This document shows, one piece after another, positions 18,333 to 26,929 of a stretch of DNA of 55,668 nucleotides. The stretch is from Streptomyces bambusae. GTDB lineage: Bacteria; Actinomycetota; Actinomycetes; Streptomycetales; Streptomycetaceae. Position 1 is the first letter of the stretch. Each line of letters starts with the position of its first letter. Position numbers and translations under genes: made by a program. The DNA lies in contig NZ_JAJAUZ010000050.1 in assembly GCF_020532645.1 (NCBI RefSeq), positions 1 through 55,668 of the forward strand. Reading direction: 5' to 3'. The notes below the pieces were generated by a model, which saw only the letters and a list, made by a program, of their open reading frames with translations, had not been told where the DNA came from and did not search any database.

Positions 18333-19589
18333 GTGAACCAGTTGATGTCCCGCGAGTCCCAGACCGTCCTGCCCGGAGAGCCGGCCGAGCCGGCGCTGCC
18401 CGGCAAGCTCCCGGAGCACCTGCGTGCCGAACTGATCGCGTTCCGCCGGGACTTGCACATGCATCCCGAGCTGGGGCACCAGGAGTTCCGGACCACCGCC
18501 GCGATCAAGGCCAGACTCGAGAAAGCCGGGCTCCGGCCCCGGGTCCTGGCCACCGGAACCGGCCTGATCTGCGACATCGGCACCTGGGACCGCAAGCGGC
18601 CCATGCTGGCGCTGCGCGCGGACATCGACGCCCTGCCCATCCCGGACGCGAAGGTCGGGGTGCCGTACCGTTCCACCATCCCCGACCGGGCGCACGCCTG
18701 CGGCCACGACGTGCACACCACCACCGTGCTCGGCACCGGTCTGGTCCTCGCCCAGCTGCACCGCCAGGGCCTGCTGCCCCGCCCGGTCCGGCTGCTGTTC
18801 CAGCCCGCCGAGGAGGTCCTGCCGGGCGGCGCCGCCGAGGCCATCGAGTCCGGCGTCCTGGACGGCGTCGGGCAGATGATCGCCGTGCACTGCGACCCGC
18901 GGGTCGACGCCGGGAAGATCGGCCTCCGGGCCGGCCCCATCACCTCCGCCTGCGACCGGCTGGAGGTCGCCCTCTCCGGCCCCGGCGGCCACACCGCCCG
19001 CCCGCACCTGACCACCGACCTGGTCACCGCGGCCGCCCGGGTGGCCACCGACGTGCCCGCCGTGCTCGCCCGCCGCATCGACAGCCGCTCCGGGCTCTCC
19101 GTCACCTGGGGACGGATCGAATCCGGCCACGCGTGCAACGTCATCCCGATGCGCGCCGAGCTCTCCGGCACGATCCGCTGCCTCGACATCAACGCCTGGC
19201 ACGACGCCCCCGACCTGGTGCACGCCGCCATCGACGAGGTCGCCACCCTGCACGGCGCGAAGTCCGAGATCACCTACGTCCGCGGGGTGCCGCCGGTGGT
19301 CAACGACCCGGTCGTCACCGAACTGCTGCGGGACGCCATGGCCGCCCGGCGCGGCGCGCACGCCGTCGAGGACACCGAGCAGAGCCTGGGCGGCGAGGAC
19401 TTCTCCTGGTACCTGGAGCGGGTCCCGGGCGCGATGGCCCGTCTGGGCGTCCGCACCCCGGGTGACGCCGTCAAGCGTGATCTGCATCGCGGTGACTTCG
19501 ACGTGGACGAGTCGGCGATCGCCGTCGGCGTGGAGCTGTTCACCGCCGCCGCACTGCTCGACGCCCGCCGATCCCGGCCCGTTTCGTAA
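18333..19589 (+). CDS. M20-family amidohydrolase
   Basis: This 418-residue protein is an M20D peptidase/amidohydrolase of the hippurate/indole-acetyl amide hydrolase type. The metal-binding residues are in place: FRRDLHMHPELG, ALRADIDALPI, HACGHDVHTTTVLG, FQPAEEVLPGGA and GGEDFSWYLE. It should cleave an N-acyl or amide bond in the cytoplasm; the substrate is unknown. GTG 18333 is chosen because TACCCT (18320-18325) lies 7 bases upstream, giving a leaderless mRNA. An ATG at 18345, preceded by GGGTGAA, is a strong alternative. It is a single gene between the glycopolymer cluster and the nucleoside genes. Confidence 0.88.
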   Translation: MNQLMSRESQTVLPGEPAEPALPGKLPEHLRAELIAFRRDLHMHPELGHQEFRTTAAIKARLEKAGLRPRVLATGTGLICDIGTWDRKRPMLALRADIDALPIPDAKVGVPYRSTIPDRAHACGHDVHTTTVLGTGLVLAQLHRQGLLPRPVRLLFQPAEEVLPGGAAEAIESGVLDGVGQMIAVHCDPRVDAGKIGLRAGPITSACDRLEVALSGPGGHTARPHLTTDLVTAAARVATDVPAVLARRIDSRSGLSVTWGRIESGHACNVIPMRAELSGTIRCLDINAWHDAPDLVHAAIDEVATLHGAKSEITYVRGVPPVVNDPVVTELLRDAMAARRGAHAVEDTEQSLGGEDFSWYLERVPGAMARLGVRTPGDAVKRDLHRGDFDVDESAIAVGVELFTAAALLDARRSRPVS

Positions 19590-19615
19590 CGTTAGATCAA
19601 ACTTTTTCCCGCCCT

Positions 19616-19643
19616 GTCCCGGGCCCCGAGGGGGGTCCGGGAC
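19616..19643 (+). terminator. Imperfect hairpin after M20 gene
   Basis: GTCCCGGGCCCC and GGGGGTCCGGGAC form an imperfect GC-rich hairpin beginning 27 bases past the amidohydrolase stop. It is a plausible terminator. Confidence 0.45.
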
Positions 19644-19755
19644 GCACCCGGGAACCCGTGCGGCAACAGGGTTCTGAGCCAATCGGGTTACCGCTCGGTC
19701 ACTGTCCGGTTCGCGACGATCCGATAACGACTCCTGAACGGGCCTTTAACTGACA

Positions 19756-19769
19756 TCTACGCGCGTTAC
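19756..19769. promoter_or_regulatory. Nucleoside-regulon operator, imperfect copy
   Basis: TCTACGCGCGTTAC matches the palindrome TCTACGCGCGTAGA found at five other nucleoside genes, but has a damaged right end. It overlaps a TACGAT hexamer (19767-19772) suitable as the -10 of the lipoprotein gene that starts at 19831, so binding would block the promoter. Confidence 0.65.
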
Positions 19770-19830
19770 GATCGCGGCGAAACCAGCGCCGGTCAGTGGC
19801 GCTTCGGTCAGGTTTTGAAGGAGCCTCCCC

Positions 19831-20889
19831 TTGCGCCGGATCACCAGGATCGCAACCGTGGGCGTCGCGTCCGCGGCCCTCGCACTCTCCGCCACCGCCT
19901 GCGGTGGCAAGAAGTCCACCGACACCGGGTCCTCGGACTCGACGAAGGCGGGCACCACCGCGGCCATCGCGTACGACATCGGCGGCCGTGGCGACCAGTC
20001 GTTCAACGACGCCGCCTACGCGGGCCTCGAGAAGGCCGAGAAGGACCTGGGCGTCAAGGGCGCGGAGGCCGAGCCCACCGAGGGCGAGAGCGACGCCGAC
20101 AAGGTGCAGCGCCTCACCGAGCTGGCGCGCAAGGGCAACAACCCGGTCATCGGCGTCGGCTTCGCCTACGCCCCGGCCATCAAGAAGGTCGCCGCCAAGT
20201 TCCCGAAGACCACCTTCGGCATCATCGACGACACCTCGGTGACCGGCCCGAACGTCGCCAACATGGTCTTCAACGAGGAGCAGGGCTCCTACCTGGCCGG
20301 CGTCGCCGCCGCCAAGGCGTCCAAGTCCGGCAAGGTCGGCTTCATCGGCGGTGTCGAGGTCCCGCTGATCAAGAAGTTCGAGGCCGGCTACGTCCAGGGC
20401 GTCAAGGACACCAACCCCAAGGCCGAGGTGCTGACCCAGTACCTGTCGCAGCCGCCGAACTTCGAGGGCTTCGCCAAGCCGGACCTCGGCAAGGCCGCCG
20501 CCCAGGGCCAGATCGCCAAGGGTGCCGACGTGGTCTACGCCGCCGCCGGTCTCGCCGGTTCCGGCGCGATCGAGGCCGCTTCCACCTCGGGCAAGTGGGC
20601 CATCGGCGTGGACTCGGACCAGTACAACCAGGAGGGCCTGGCGAAGTTCAAGGAGAAGATCCTGACCTCCGTCACCAAGGACGTCTCCGACGCGGTCTAC
20701 AACCTGATCAAGTCCGTGAAGGACGGCAAGGCGCAGACCGGCGAGATCCGCTACGGTCTCGACAAGGACGGCGTCGGCCTGGCCGACTCCAACCCGGAGT
20801 ACAAGAAGATGGCCGAGCTGATCGCCGCCGTCGACAAGGCCAAGGCCGACATCATCGCCGGCAAGATCAAGGTCAAGACCGCGCCGTAA
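19831..20889 (+). CDS. BMP-family nucleoside-binding lipoprotein
   Basis: This 352-residue solute-binding lipoprotein has a signal peptide ending at the lipobox SATAC (Cys about 24), a Lys/Ser/Thr-rich linker and a BMP/PnrA-type domain: IAYDIGGRGDQSFNDAAYAG, VIGVGFAYAPAIKKVAAKFP, VFNEEQGSYLAGVAAA, KVGFIGGVEVPLIKKFEAGY and VVYAAAGLAGSGAIEAA. In this family the binding site takes purine or other nucleosides. The start is TTG, with GAAGGAG 6 bases upstream. It lies just ahead of the matching ABC ATPase and permeases, from which it is separated by a terminator-like hairpin. An operator copy sits in its promoter. Confidence 0.93.
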   Translation: MRRITRIATVGVASAALALSATACGGKKSTDTGSSDSTKAGTTAAIAYDIGGRGDQSFNDAAYAGLEKAEKDLGVKGAEAEPTEGESDADKVQRLTELARKGNNPVIGVGFAYAPAIKKVAAKFPKTTFGIIDDTSVTGPNVANMVFNEEQGSYLAGVAAAKASKSGKVGFIGGVEVPLIKKFEAGYVQGVKDTNPKAEVLTQYLSQPPNFEGFAKPDLGKAAAQGQIAKGADVVYAAAGLAGSGAIEAASTSGKWAIGVDSDQYNQEGLAKFKEKILTSVTKDVSDAVYNLIKSVKDGKAQTGEIRYGLDKDGVGLADSNPEYKKMAELIAAVDKAKADIIAGKIKVKTAP

Positions 20890-20915
20890 GGCGGGTCGTC
20901 TCGATCTGACGGTCG

Positions 20916-20959
20916 CCGGGGTCCGGGTAGCGGTCTCAACCGCCGCTCCCGGACCCCGG
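20916..20959 (+). terminator. Hairpin between lipoprotein and ABC genes
   Basis: CCGGGGTCCGGG (20916-20927) pairs perfectly with 20948-20959, with a smaller inner stem CGGT/ACCG, and is followed by a TTTT run. It should end or attenuate transcription from the lipoprotein gene. That would allow more lipoprotein mRNA than transporter mRNA; the downstream ABC genes have their own operator. Confidence 0.75.
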
Positions 20960-20997
20960 GCCGCTTTTGTGGCCTGAACTTTTCACTTTCGACAGTG

Positions 20998-21009
20998 CTA
21001 CGCGCGTAG
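20998..21009. promoter_or_regulatory. Nucleoside-regulon operator, ABC operon
   Basis: A perfect 12-base palindrome CTACGCGCGTAG lies ahead of the ABC ATPase gene. It is identical to the copies at add, deoC and the purine nucleoside phosphorylase gene, which argues for one shared regulator. Confidence 0.8.
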
Positions 21010-21016
21010 AGGTCTC

Positions 21017-22696
21017 GTGGACGCGATACCTTCGGCCCCCGCCCTGTCCTTCCTGCCTTCCGCTCCTTCCCGTCGAGGAGAGTGCGTCATCAACGCGTCC
21101 AGCCCGCCCCCCGCCGTAGAACTGCACGGCATTACGAAGCGCTTCCCCGGCGTCGTCGCCAACAAGGACATCGCGATCACGGTCCGCAAGGGCACGGTCC
21201 ATGCCCTGATCGGTGAGAACGGTGCCGGCAAGTCGACCCTGATGAAGATCCTCTACGGCATGCAGAAGCCGGACGAGGGCACCATCGCCATCGACGGGGA
21301 GCAGGTCGCCTTCAACACCCCCGCGGACGCCATCGCCCGCGGCATCGGCATGGTGCACCAGCACTTCATGCTCGCCGACAACCTCACCGTCCTGGAGAAC
21401 GTCGTCCTCGGCGGCGAGAAGCTCTACGGCATCGGTGCGAAGGCCCGCAAGAAGATCCTGGAGATCTCCGACGCCTACGGTCTGGGCGTGCGCCCGGACG
21501 CCCTGGTCGAAGACCTCGGCGTCGCCGACCGCCAGCGCGTGGAGATCCTGAAGGTCCTCTACCGCGGTGCGAAGATCCTCATCCTGGACGAGCCGACCGC
21601 CGTGCTCGTGCCCCAGGAGGTCGACGCGCTCTTCGACAACCTCCGCGAGCTCAAGGCGGAGGGCCTCACGGTCATCTTCATCTCGCACAAGCTGGGCGAG
21701 ATCCTGAAGGTTGCCGACGACATCACCGTCATCCGGCGCGGCACCACGGTCGGCACCGCCGACCCGAAGACCGCCACCACCAAGCAGCTCGCCGAGCTGA
21801 TGGTCGGCAGTGAGCTGCCCTCGCCGGAGACCCGCGAGTCCACGGTCACCACCACCCCGATGCTGAAGGTCTCCGACCTGACGCTGACGGCGACCGACCC
21901 GGACGGCGTGGTCCGCGAGGTGCTGGCCGGCATCGACTTCACCATCCACAAGGGCGAGGTCCTCGGCATCGCCGGCGTCGAGGGCAACGGCCAGACGGAG
22001 CTCATCGAGGCCCTCATGGGCATGAGCATCCCCGACGGCGGTGTCATCAGCCTCGACGGCAAGGACATCTCCACCGTCCCCACCCGCAAGCGGCGCGAGG
22101 GCGGCATCGGCTACATCCCCGAGGACCGGCACCGGCACGGCCTGCTGCTGGAGTCCCCGCTGTGGGAGAACCGCATCCTGGGCCACGTCACCGAGGAGCC
22201 CAACTCCAAGCGCGGCATCCTCGACCCGAAGGCGGCCCGCAAGGACACCGAGCGGATCGTGCGCGAGTACGACGTCCGCACCCCCGGCATCGAGGTCACC
22301 GCGGCCTCCCTCTCCGGCGGCAACCAGCAGAAGCTGATCGTCGGCCGCGAGATGAGCCACAACCCGAAGTTCCTGATCGCCGCCCACCCCACCCGCGGTG
22401 TGGACGTCGGCGCGCAGGCGCAGATCTGGGACGCGATCCGCGAGGCCCGTCGCGAGGGCCTGGCCGTGCTCCTGATCTCCGCCGACCTGGACGAGCTCAT
22501 CGGCCTGTCCGACACGCTGCGCGTGATCTACCGCGGGCGCCTGGTCGCGGACGCCGATCCGGCGACCATCACCCCGGAGCAGCTGGGCAGCGCCATGACC
22601 GGTGCCGCCCGGGGGCACCTGGAGCAGGACGAGAACGCAGCGGGCAACGGAAGCGACTCCGCCGCGGCCGATGCCCCGGAGGACGAGGCCCGATGA
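21017..22696 (+). CDS. Nucleoside ABC transporter ATP-binding protein
   Basis: This protein of up to 559 residues has two fused ATPase domains, as in RbsA/NupA-type sugar and nucleoside importers. The first has Walker A GENGAGKSTL, Q-loop MVHQHFM and Walker B ILILDEPTAV. The second has a degenerate P-loop GVEGNGQTEL, signature LSGGNQQK and AAHPTRGVDVGA, the usual pattern for the non-hydrolysing half. The only in-frame GTG is at 21017, giving a non-conserved leader. The best ribosome-binding site (GAGGAG, 21075-21080) is placed 8 bases before an in-frame ATC at 21089, so the true start is uncertain. It overlaps the first permease by ATGA. Confidence 0.9.
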   Translation: MDAIPSAPALSFLPSAPSRRGECVINASSPPPAVELHGITKRFPGVVANKDIAITVRKGTVHALIGENGAGKSTLMKILYGMQKPDEGTIAIDGEQVAFNTPADAIARGIGMVHQHFMLADNLTVLENVVLGGEKLYGIGAKARKKILEISDAYGLGVRPDALVEDLGVADRQRVEILKVLYRGAKILILDEPTAVLVPQEVDALFDNLRELKAEGLTVIFISHKLGEILKVADDITVIRRGTTVGTADPKTATTKQLAELMVGSELPSPETRESTVTTTPMLKVSDLTLTATDPDGVVREVLAGIDFTIHKGEVLGIAGVEGNGQTELIEALMGMSIPDGGVISLDGKDISTVPTRKRREGGIGYIPEDRHRHGLLLESPLWENRILGHVTEEPNSKRGILDPKAARKDTERIVREYDVRTPGIEVTAASLSGGNQQKLIVGREMSHNPKFLIAAHPTRGVDVGAQAQIWDAIREARREGLAVLLISADLDELIGLSDTLRVIYRGRLVADADPATITPEQLGSAMTGAARGHLEQDENAAGNGSDSAAADAPEDEAR

Positions 22697-23808
22697 TGAA
22701 AATCGACAAGGACAAGCTGATCCTCGGCGCGGCCGGTCCGGTGCTGGCACTCGTCAGCGCGTTCCTGCTGACCGCCGTGGTGCTGCTCGCCACGGGCGTC
22801 GACCCGATCGAGCCGATCCGCCTGATGATCGAGAACGCCTCGTACGAGGACGTCCAGGTCCTGATCATCAACCAGACCGGCACGTACTACCTGGCAGCCC
22901 TGGCCGTCGCCATCGGCTTCCGGATGAACCTCTTCAACATCGGCGTCGACGGCCAGTACCGCCTCGCGGCGATGCTGTCCGCCGTGGTCGGTGCGGCCGT
23001 GACCCTGCCGGGTCCGCTGCACATCCTGCTGATCGTCCTCGTCGCCATGTGCGTCGGCGCCTTCTGGTCCGGCATCGCCGGCATCCTCAAGGCCAAGCGG
23101 GGCGTCAGCGAGGTCGTCTCCACGATCATGCTGAACGCCATCGCGACCGCCCTGATCGCCTGGCTGCTGCTGCCGAAGAACCTCGGCGTGCAGCCCGAGG
23201 GCTCCAACGACCTGACCACCGGCGACATCGCCGAGTCCGGCTGGTTCCCGGCCGTCAGCATGGGCGACTCCGGTGAGATCTACGGCTTCACCTTCGTCGC
23301 CTTCGCCCTCGGCATCCTCTACTGGTTCATCCTCAACCGGACCCGGTTCGGCTTCGACCTGCGCGCCACCGGCGCCAGCGAGTCCGCCGCCCAGGCCTCC
23401 GGTGTGGACGCCAAGAAGATGATCCTCACCTCGATGCTCATCTCGGGCGCGGTCGCCGGTCTGGCCGGCATGCCGACCCTGCTCGGCGACACCCACACGT
23501 ACAGCCTGTCGTTCCCCGTCGGCGTCGGCTTCACCGGCATCACCATCGCGCTGCTCGGCCGCAACCACCCGGTCGGCATCTTCTTCGCCGCGCTGCTGAT
23601 CTCGTTCCTCGACAAGGCCTCGGCCTCGCTCGACCAGTACGGGTACGCCAAGGAGATCGCCACGATCATGAAGGGCCTGATCGTGATCGCGGTCGTCGTC
23701 TCGTACGAGCTCGTCCGCCGCTACGGCATCCGCCGCCAGCAGCAGAAGGTCGGCGAGGAACTCGCCGCCGGCGGCGCCATGAAGACCGAGAAGGAGGTCG
23801 CGGCGTGA
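22693..23808 (+). CDS. Nucleoside ABC transporter permease 1
   Basis: This 371-residue membrane protein of the BPD_transp_2 (RbsC-like) family has about ten hydrophobic segments. Conserved parts are AVAIGFRMNLFNIGVDGQY, RGVSEVVSTIMLNAIA, RATGASESAAQASGVD and VGFTGITIALLGRNHPVGIF, which place it with the NupP-type half of nucleoside importers. It starts ATG ATG at 22693, overlapping the ATPase stop, and its own stop overlaps the GTG of permease 2. It acts in the membrane as a heterodimer with that protein. Confidence 0.93.
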   Translation: MMKIDKDKLILGAAGPVLALVSAFLLTAVVLLATGVDPIEPIRLMIENASYEDVQVLIINQTGTYYLAALAVAIGFRMNLFNIGVDGQYRLAAMLSAVVGAAVTLPGPLHILLIVLVAMCVGAFWSGIAGILKAKRGVSEVVSTIMLNAIATALIAWLLLPKNLGVQPEGSNDLTTGDIAESGWFPAVSMGDSGEIYGFTFVAFALGILYWFILNRTRFGFDLRATGASESAAQASGVDAKKMILTSMLISGAVAGLAGMPTLLGDTHTYSLSFPVGVGFTGITIALLGRNHPVGIFFAALLISFLDKASASLDQYGYAKEIATIMKGLIVIAVVVSYELVRRYGIRRQQQKVGEELAAGGAMKTEKEVAA

Positions 23809-25070
23809 GCACCAGCAGCGTTTCCGCGGCGAAGACCGCGCCCACGGCGGGCGGCGGCCGCAAGAAGCTCACCCTGCCCTGGATCCTGCTGATCATCGCC
23901 GGCGGCCTCGCGCTCGTCTCGGTGGTCCGCCTGATCAGCGGCGCGAACGACCTGACCTCCGTCGGCCAGGTCTCCGGCGCCCTCCAGCTCGCGGTCCCGA
24001 TCGGCCTCGCCGGTCTCGGCGGCCTGTGGGCGGAGCGGGCCGGCGTGGTCAACATCGGCCTCGAAGGCATGATGATCCTCGGCACCTGGTTCGGCGCCTG
24101 GGCCGGCTACCAGTGGGGCCCGTGGACCGGTGTGGTCTTCGGCATCGTCGGCGGCGCCCTCGGCGGCCTGCTGCACGCGATCATCACCGTGACGTTCAAC
24201 GTCAACCACATCGTCTCCGGTGTGGCGGTCAACATCCTGGCCGTCGGCATGACGCAGTACCTGTCGAACTACACGTTCAACGAGGAGCCCGGCGGCTCCT
24301 CCAAGCAGTCCCCGCGCATCGACCCGATCACGGACATCACCGTTCCGGGCCTCTCGGACTGGATGGCGGACCTCCAGGCCAAGCACTGGTTCCTGGTCTC
24401 GGACCTCGCCGGCGTCATCGGCGGCCTGGTCACCGGCCTCTCGCTGCTGACCGTCGTCGCCCTGCTGCTGATCCCGGGCACCTGGTGGGTGCTGTGGCGC
24501 ACCTCCTTCGGCCTGCGCCTGCGCTCCTGCGGCGAGAACCCGACGGCGGCCGAGTCCCTCGGCGTCAACGTGTACAAGTACAAGTACATCGCCGTGGTCG
24601 TCTCGGGCGGCCTGGCCGGCCTCGGCGGCGCGTTCCTCGCGATCGTCTCCACCGGCATCTACCAGGAGGGCCAGACCGGCGGCCGCGGCTACATCGGCCT
24701 CGCCGCCATGATCTTCGGCAACTGGATGCCGGGCGGCATGGCCCTCGGCGCCGGCCTCTTCGGCTTCACCGACAGCCTCAAGCTGCGCGGTGGCGCCGAG
24801 AACGTCCACGCGATGCTGCTGCTCCTCGCGATCCTGCTGGTCGCGGCCATGGCCTGGCAGCTGTACAAGAAGAAGTACGTCCAGGCCGGCGTCGCCGCCG
24901 CGTTCGCCGTGCTGCTCTTCGTCTGGTACTCCCTCACCGACGAGGTCCCGAGCCAGTTCGTGGACGCCGCCCCGTACGTCACCACCCTGCTGGTGCTCGC
25001 CCTGTCGGCGCAGCGCCTGCGGATGCCCAAGGCGGACGGCCTGCCGTACCGGAAGGGCCAGGGCAAGTGA
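23805..25070 (+). CDS. Nucleoside ABC transporter permease 2
   Basis: This 421-residue BPD_transp_2 permease is the partner of the upstream gene. Signature stretches are AVPIGLAGLGGLWAERAGVV, NIGLEGMMILGTWFGAW, VNHIVSGVAVNILAVGMTQY, RSCGENPTAAESLGVN and GRGYIGLAAMIFGNWMPGG. An N-terminal hydrophilic tail of about 22 residues and a C-terminal extension with two extra hydrophobic segments make it longer than NupQ-type proteins. GTG 23805 overlaps the permease 1 stop, and its stop overlaps the GTG of the cytidine deaminase gene, so the four genes form one coupled operon. Confidence 0.93.
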   Translation: MSTSSVSAAKTAPTAGGGRKKLTLPWILLIIAGGLALVSVVRLISGANDLTSVGQVSGALQLAVPIGLAGLGGLWAERAGVVNIGLEGMMILGTWFGAWAGYQWGPWTGVVFGIVGGALGGLLHAIITVTFNVNHIVSGVAVNILAVGMTQYLSNYTFNEEPGGSSKQSPRIDPITDITVPGLSDWMADLQAKHWFLVSDLAGVIGGLVTGLSLLTVVALLLIPGTWWVLWRTSFGLRLRSCGENPTAAESLGVNVYKYKYIAVVVSGGLAGLGGAFLAIVSTGIYQEGQTGGRGYIGLAAMIFGNWMPGGMALGAGLFGFTDSLKLRGGAENVHAMLLLLAILLVAAMAWQLYKKKYVQAGVAAAFAVLLFVWYSLTDEVPSQFVDAAPYVTTLLVLALSAQRLRMPKADGLPYRKGQGK

Positions 25071-25471
25071 CCGCGACCGGCGCGCCCGCCGGCGGCTGGG
25101 AGGCCCTGCGGGAGCAGGCGCGGGACGCCATGACCCGCGCCTACGCCCCCTACTCGGGCTTCCCGGTCGGGGTCGCCGCCCAGGTCGACGACGGGCGCAC
25201 GGTCACCGGCTGCAACGTGGAGAACGCCAGCTACGGCCTCGGCCTGTGCGCCGAGTGCGGCCTGGTCTCCACGCTGCAGGCCACCGGAGGCGGCCGGCTG
25301 ACGCACTTCACCTGCGTCGACGGCAAGGGCGACATCCTGGTGCCCTGCGGCCGCTGCCGCCAGCTGCTCTACGAGTTCGGCGGCCCGGAGCTGCTGGTCG
25401 AGACCCCCGACGGGGTGCTCACCCTCGCGGCCATGCTGCCCCAGGCCTTCGGGCCCGACCATCTGAGATAG
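25067..25471 (+). CDS. cdd: Cytidine deaminase
   Basis: This 134-residue zinc enzyme deaminates cytidine and deoxycytidine to uridine and deoxyuridine. Zinc and catalytic motifs are clear: CNVENASYGLGLCAECG (with the catalytic Glu) and PCGRCRQLL. The length is that of the homotetrameric Cdd type. Its GTG start overlaps the stop of permease 2, so pyrimidine nucleosides are deaminated as soon as they are imported, feeding the thymidine/uridine phosphorylase encoded next. Confidence 0.95.
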   Translation: MTATGAPAGGWEALREQARDAMTRAYAPYSGFPVGVAAQVDDGRTVTGCNVENASYGLGLCAECGLVSTLQATGGGRLTHFTCVDGKGDILVPCGRCRQLLYEFGGPELLVETPDGVLTLAAMLPQAFGPDHLR

Positions 25472-25479
25472 CCGTACGA

Positions 25480-25516
25480 CGACGGCCCTTCGCCCCTGCC
25501 GGGCGGGGGGCCGTCG
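25480..25516 (+). terminator. Hairpin between cdd and deoA
   Basis: CGACGGCCC (25480-25488) pairs with GGGCCGTCG (25508-25516) around a GC-rich loop that can itself fold. It begins 8 bases past the cdd stop and probably terminates the transporter-cdd transcript before the separate deoA promoter. Confidence 0.7.
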
Positions 25517-25547
25517 CACTTCCCCCGCAGTACCGTGAACACCCCTC

Positions 25548-25561
25548 TCTATGCGCGTAGA
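25548..25561. promoter_or_regulatory. Nucleoside-regulon operator, deoA
   Basis: TCTATGCGCGTAGA differs from the consensus palindrome at one base. It lies in the deoA leader directly before the ribosome-binding site GAAGGA. A TACCGT hexamer at 25531-25536 could be the -10, placing the operator just downstream of the transcription start. Confidence 0.75.
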
Positions 25562-25573
25562 AGGAAGTACTCC

Positions 25574-26851
25574 ATGGACGTCATCTCCGTCATCCGCACC
25601 AAGCGCGACCGCGGTGAGCTGAGCCCCGAGCAGATCGACTGGGTCATCGACGCCTACACCCGCGGTGTCGTCGCCGACGAGCAGATGTCCGCGCTGGCCA
25701 TGGCCATCCTGCTGAACGGCATGAACCGCGCCGAGATCGCCCGCTGGACCGCCGCGATGATCGCGAGCGGCGAGCGCATGAACTTCGACTCGCTCAGCCG
25801 CCCCACCGCCGACAAGCACTCCACCGGCGGTGTCGGCGACAAGATCACCCTCCCGCTGGCCCCGCTCGTCGCCGCCTGCGGCGCGGCCGTGCCGCAGCTC
25901 TCCGGCCGCGGCCTCGGCCACACCGGCGGCACCCTCGACAAGCTGGAGTCCATCCCCGGCTGGCGCGCCCTGCTCTCCAACGAGGAGATGCTGCACGTCC
26001 TCGACACCACCGGCGCCGTCATCTGCGCCGCCGGCGACGGCCTGGCCCCCGCCGACAAGAAGCTCTACGCGCTGCGCGACGTCACCGGCACCGTCGAGGC
26101 CATCCCGCTGATCGCCTCCTCGATCATGTCGAAGAAGATCGCCGAGGGCACCGGCTCCCTGGTCCTCGACGTGAAGGTCGGCTCCGGCGCCTTCATGAAG
26201 AACATCGACGACGCCCGCGAGCTGGCCCGCACCATGGTCGGCCTCGGCACCGACTCCGGCGTGAAGACCGTCGCGCTGCTCACCGACATGTCCACCCCGC
26301 TCGGCCTGACCGCGGGCAACGCGCTGGAGGTCCGCGAGTCCGTCGAGGTGCTGGCCGGCGGCGGCCCCGCCGACGTCGTCGAGCTGACCATCGCCCTGGC
26401 GAAGGAGATGCTGGAGGCGGCCGGCATCAAGGACGCCGACCCCGCGAAGGCCCTCGCCGACGGCTCCGCGATGGACGTGTGGCGCCGGATGATCTCCGCC
26501 CAGGGCGGCGACCCGGACGCGACCCTGCCGGTGGCCCGCGAGCAGCACGTGGTCACCGCCTCCGCCTCCGGCATCCTGACCCGCCTCGACGCGTACGCGG
26601 TGGGCGTCGGCGCCTGGCGCCTGGGCGCCGGCCGGGCCCGCAAGGAGGACCCGGTGCAGGCGGGCGCGGGCATCGAGCTGCACGCCAAGCCGGGCGACAC
26701 CGTCACCGCCGGCCAGCCGCTGATGACCCTGCACACGGACACCCCGGAGAAGTTCGAGTACGCCCTCGCCTCCCTGGAGGGCTCGTACGACGTGGCCCCC
26801 GCGGGCACCGGCTTCACGCCGGCGCCGATCGTGCTCGACCGCATCGCCTGA
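25574..26851 (+). CDS. deoA: Thymidine (pyrimidine-nucleoside) phosphorylase
   Basis: This 425-residue enzyme splits thymidine, deoxyuridine or uridine with phosphate into base and (deoxy)ribose-1-phosphate. The conserved signature SGRGLGHTGGTLDKLESIPG and the phosphate-binding KHSTGGVGDK are present. So are the N-terminal helical region MNRAEIARWTAAM and the C-terminal beta domain (about residues 335-425, VTAGQPLMTLHTDTPEKF). ATG 25574 follows GAAGGA at good spacing; the frame runs open from 25535. It has its own operator copy and a downstream hairpin, so it is a single-gene unit within the nucleoside region. Confidence 0.95.
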   Translation: MDVISVIRTKRDRGELSPEQIDWVIDAYTRGVVADEQMSALAMAILLNGMNRAEIARWTAAMIASGERMNFDSLSRPTADKHSTGGVGDKITLPLAPLVAACGAAVPQLSGRGLGHTGGTLDKLESIPGWRALLSNEEMLHVLDTTGAVICAAGDGLAPADKKLYALRDVTGTVEAIPLIASSIMSKKIAEGTGSLVLDVKVGSGAFMKNIDDARELARTMVGLGTDSGVKTVALLTDMSTPLGLTAGNALEVRESVEVLAGGGPADVVELTIALAKEMLEAAGIKDADPAKALADGSAMDVWRRMISAQGGDPDATLPVAREQHVVTASASGILTRLDAYAVGVGAWRLGAGRARKEDPVQAGAGIELHAKPGDTVTAGQPLMTLHTDTPEKFEYALASLEGSYDVAPAGTGFTPAPIVLDRIA

Positions 26852-26879
26852 TCACCCGGCCCCGGGCCCGGGACGGGTC

Positions 26880-26915
26880 CGCGGCGCCCGCGACCGATGA
26901 GTTGCGGGCGCCGCG
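26880..26915 (+). terminator. 12-bp hairpin after deoA
   Basis: CGCGGCGCCCGC (26880-26891) pairs perfectly with 26904-26915 around a 12-base loop. It is placed 28 bases after the deoA stop. An ATG (26897) of the following STAS frame falls in the loop, which argues against that start. Confidence 0.75.
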
Positions 26916-26929
26916 CCGGTCCACATCCC

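Noticed and set aside
26897..26929. ATG at 26897 as the STAS gene start
   Set aside because: It falls in the loop of the deoA terminator and has no conserved sequence before the STAS domain; GTG 26930 is more likely.
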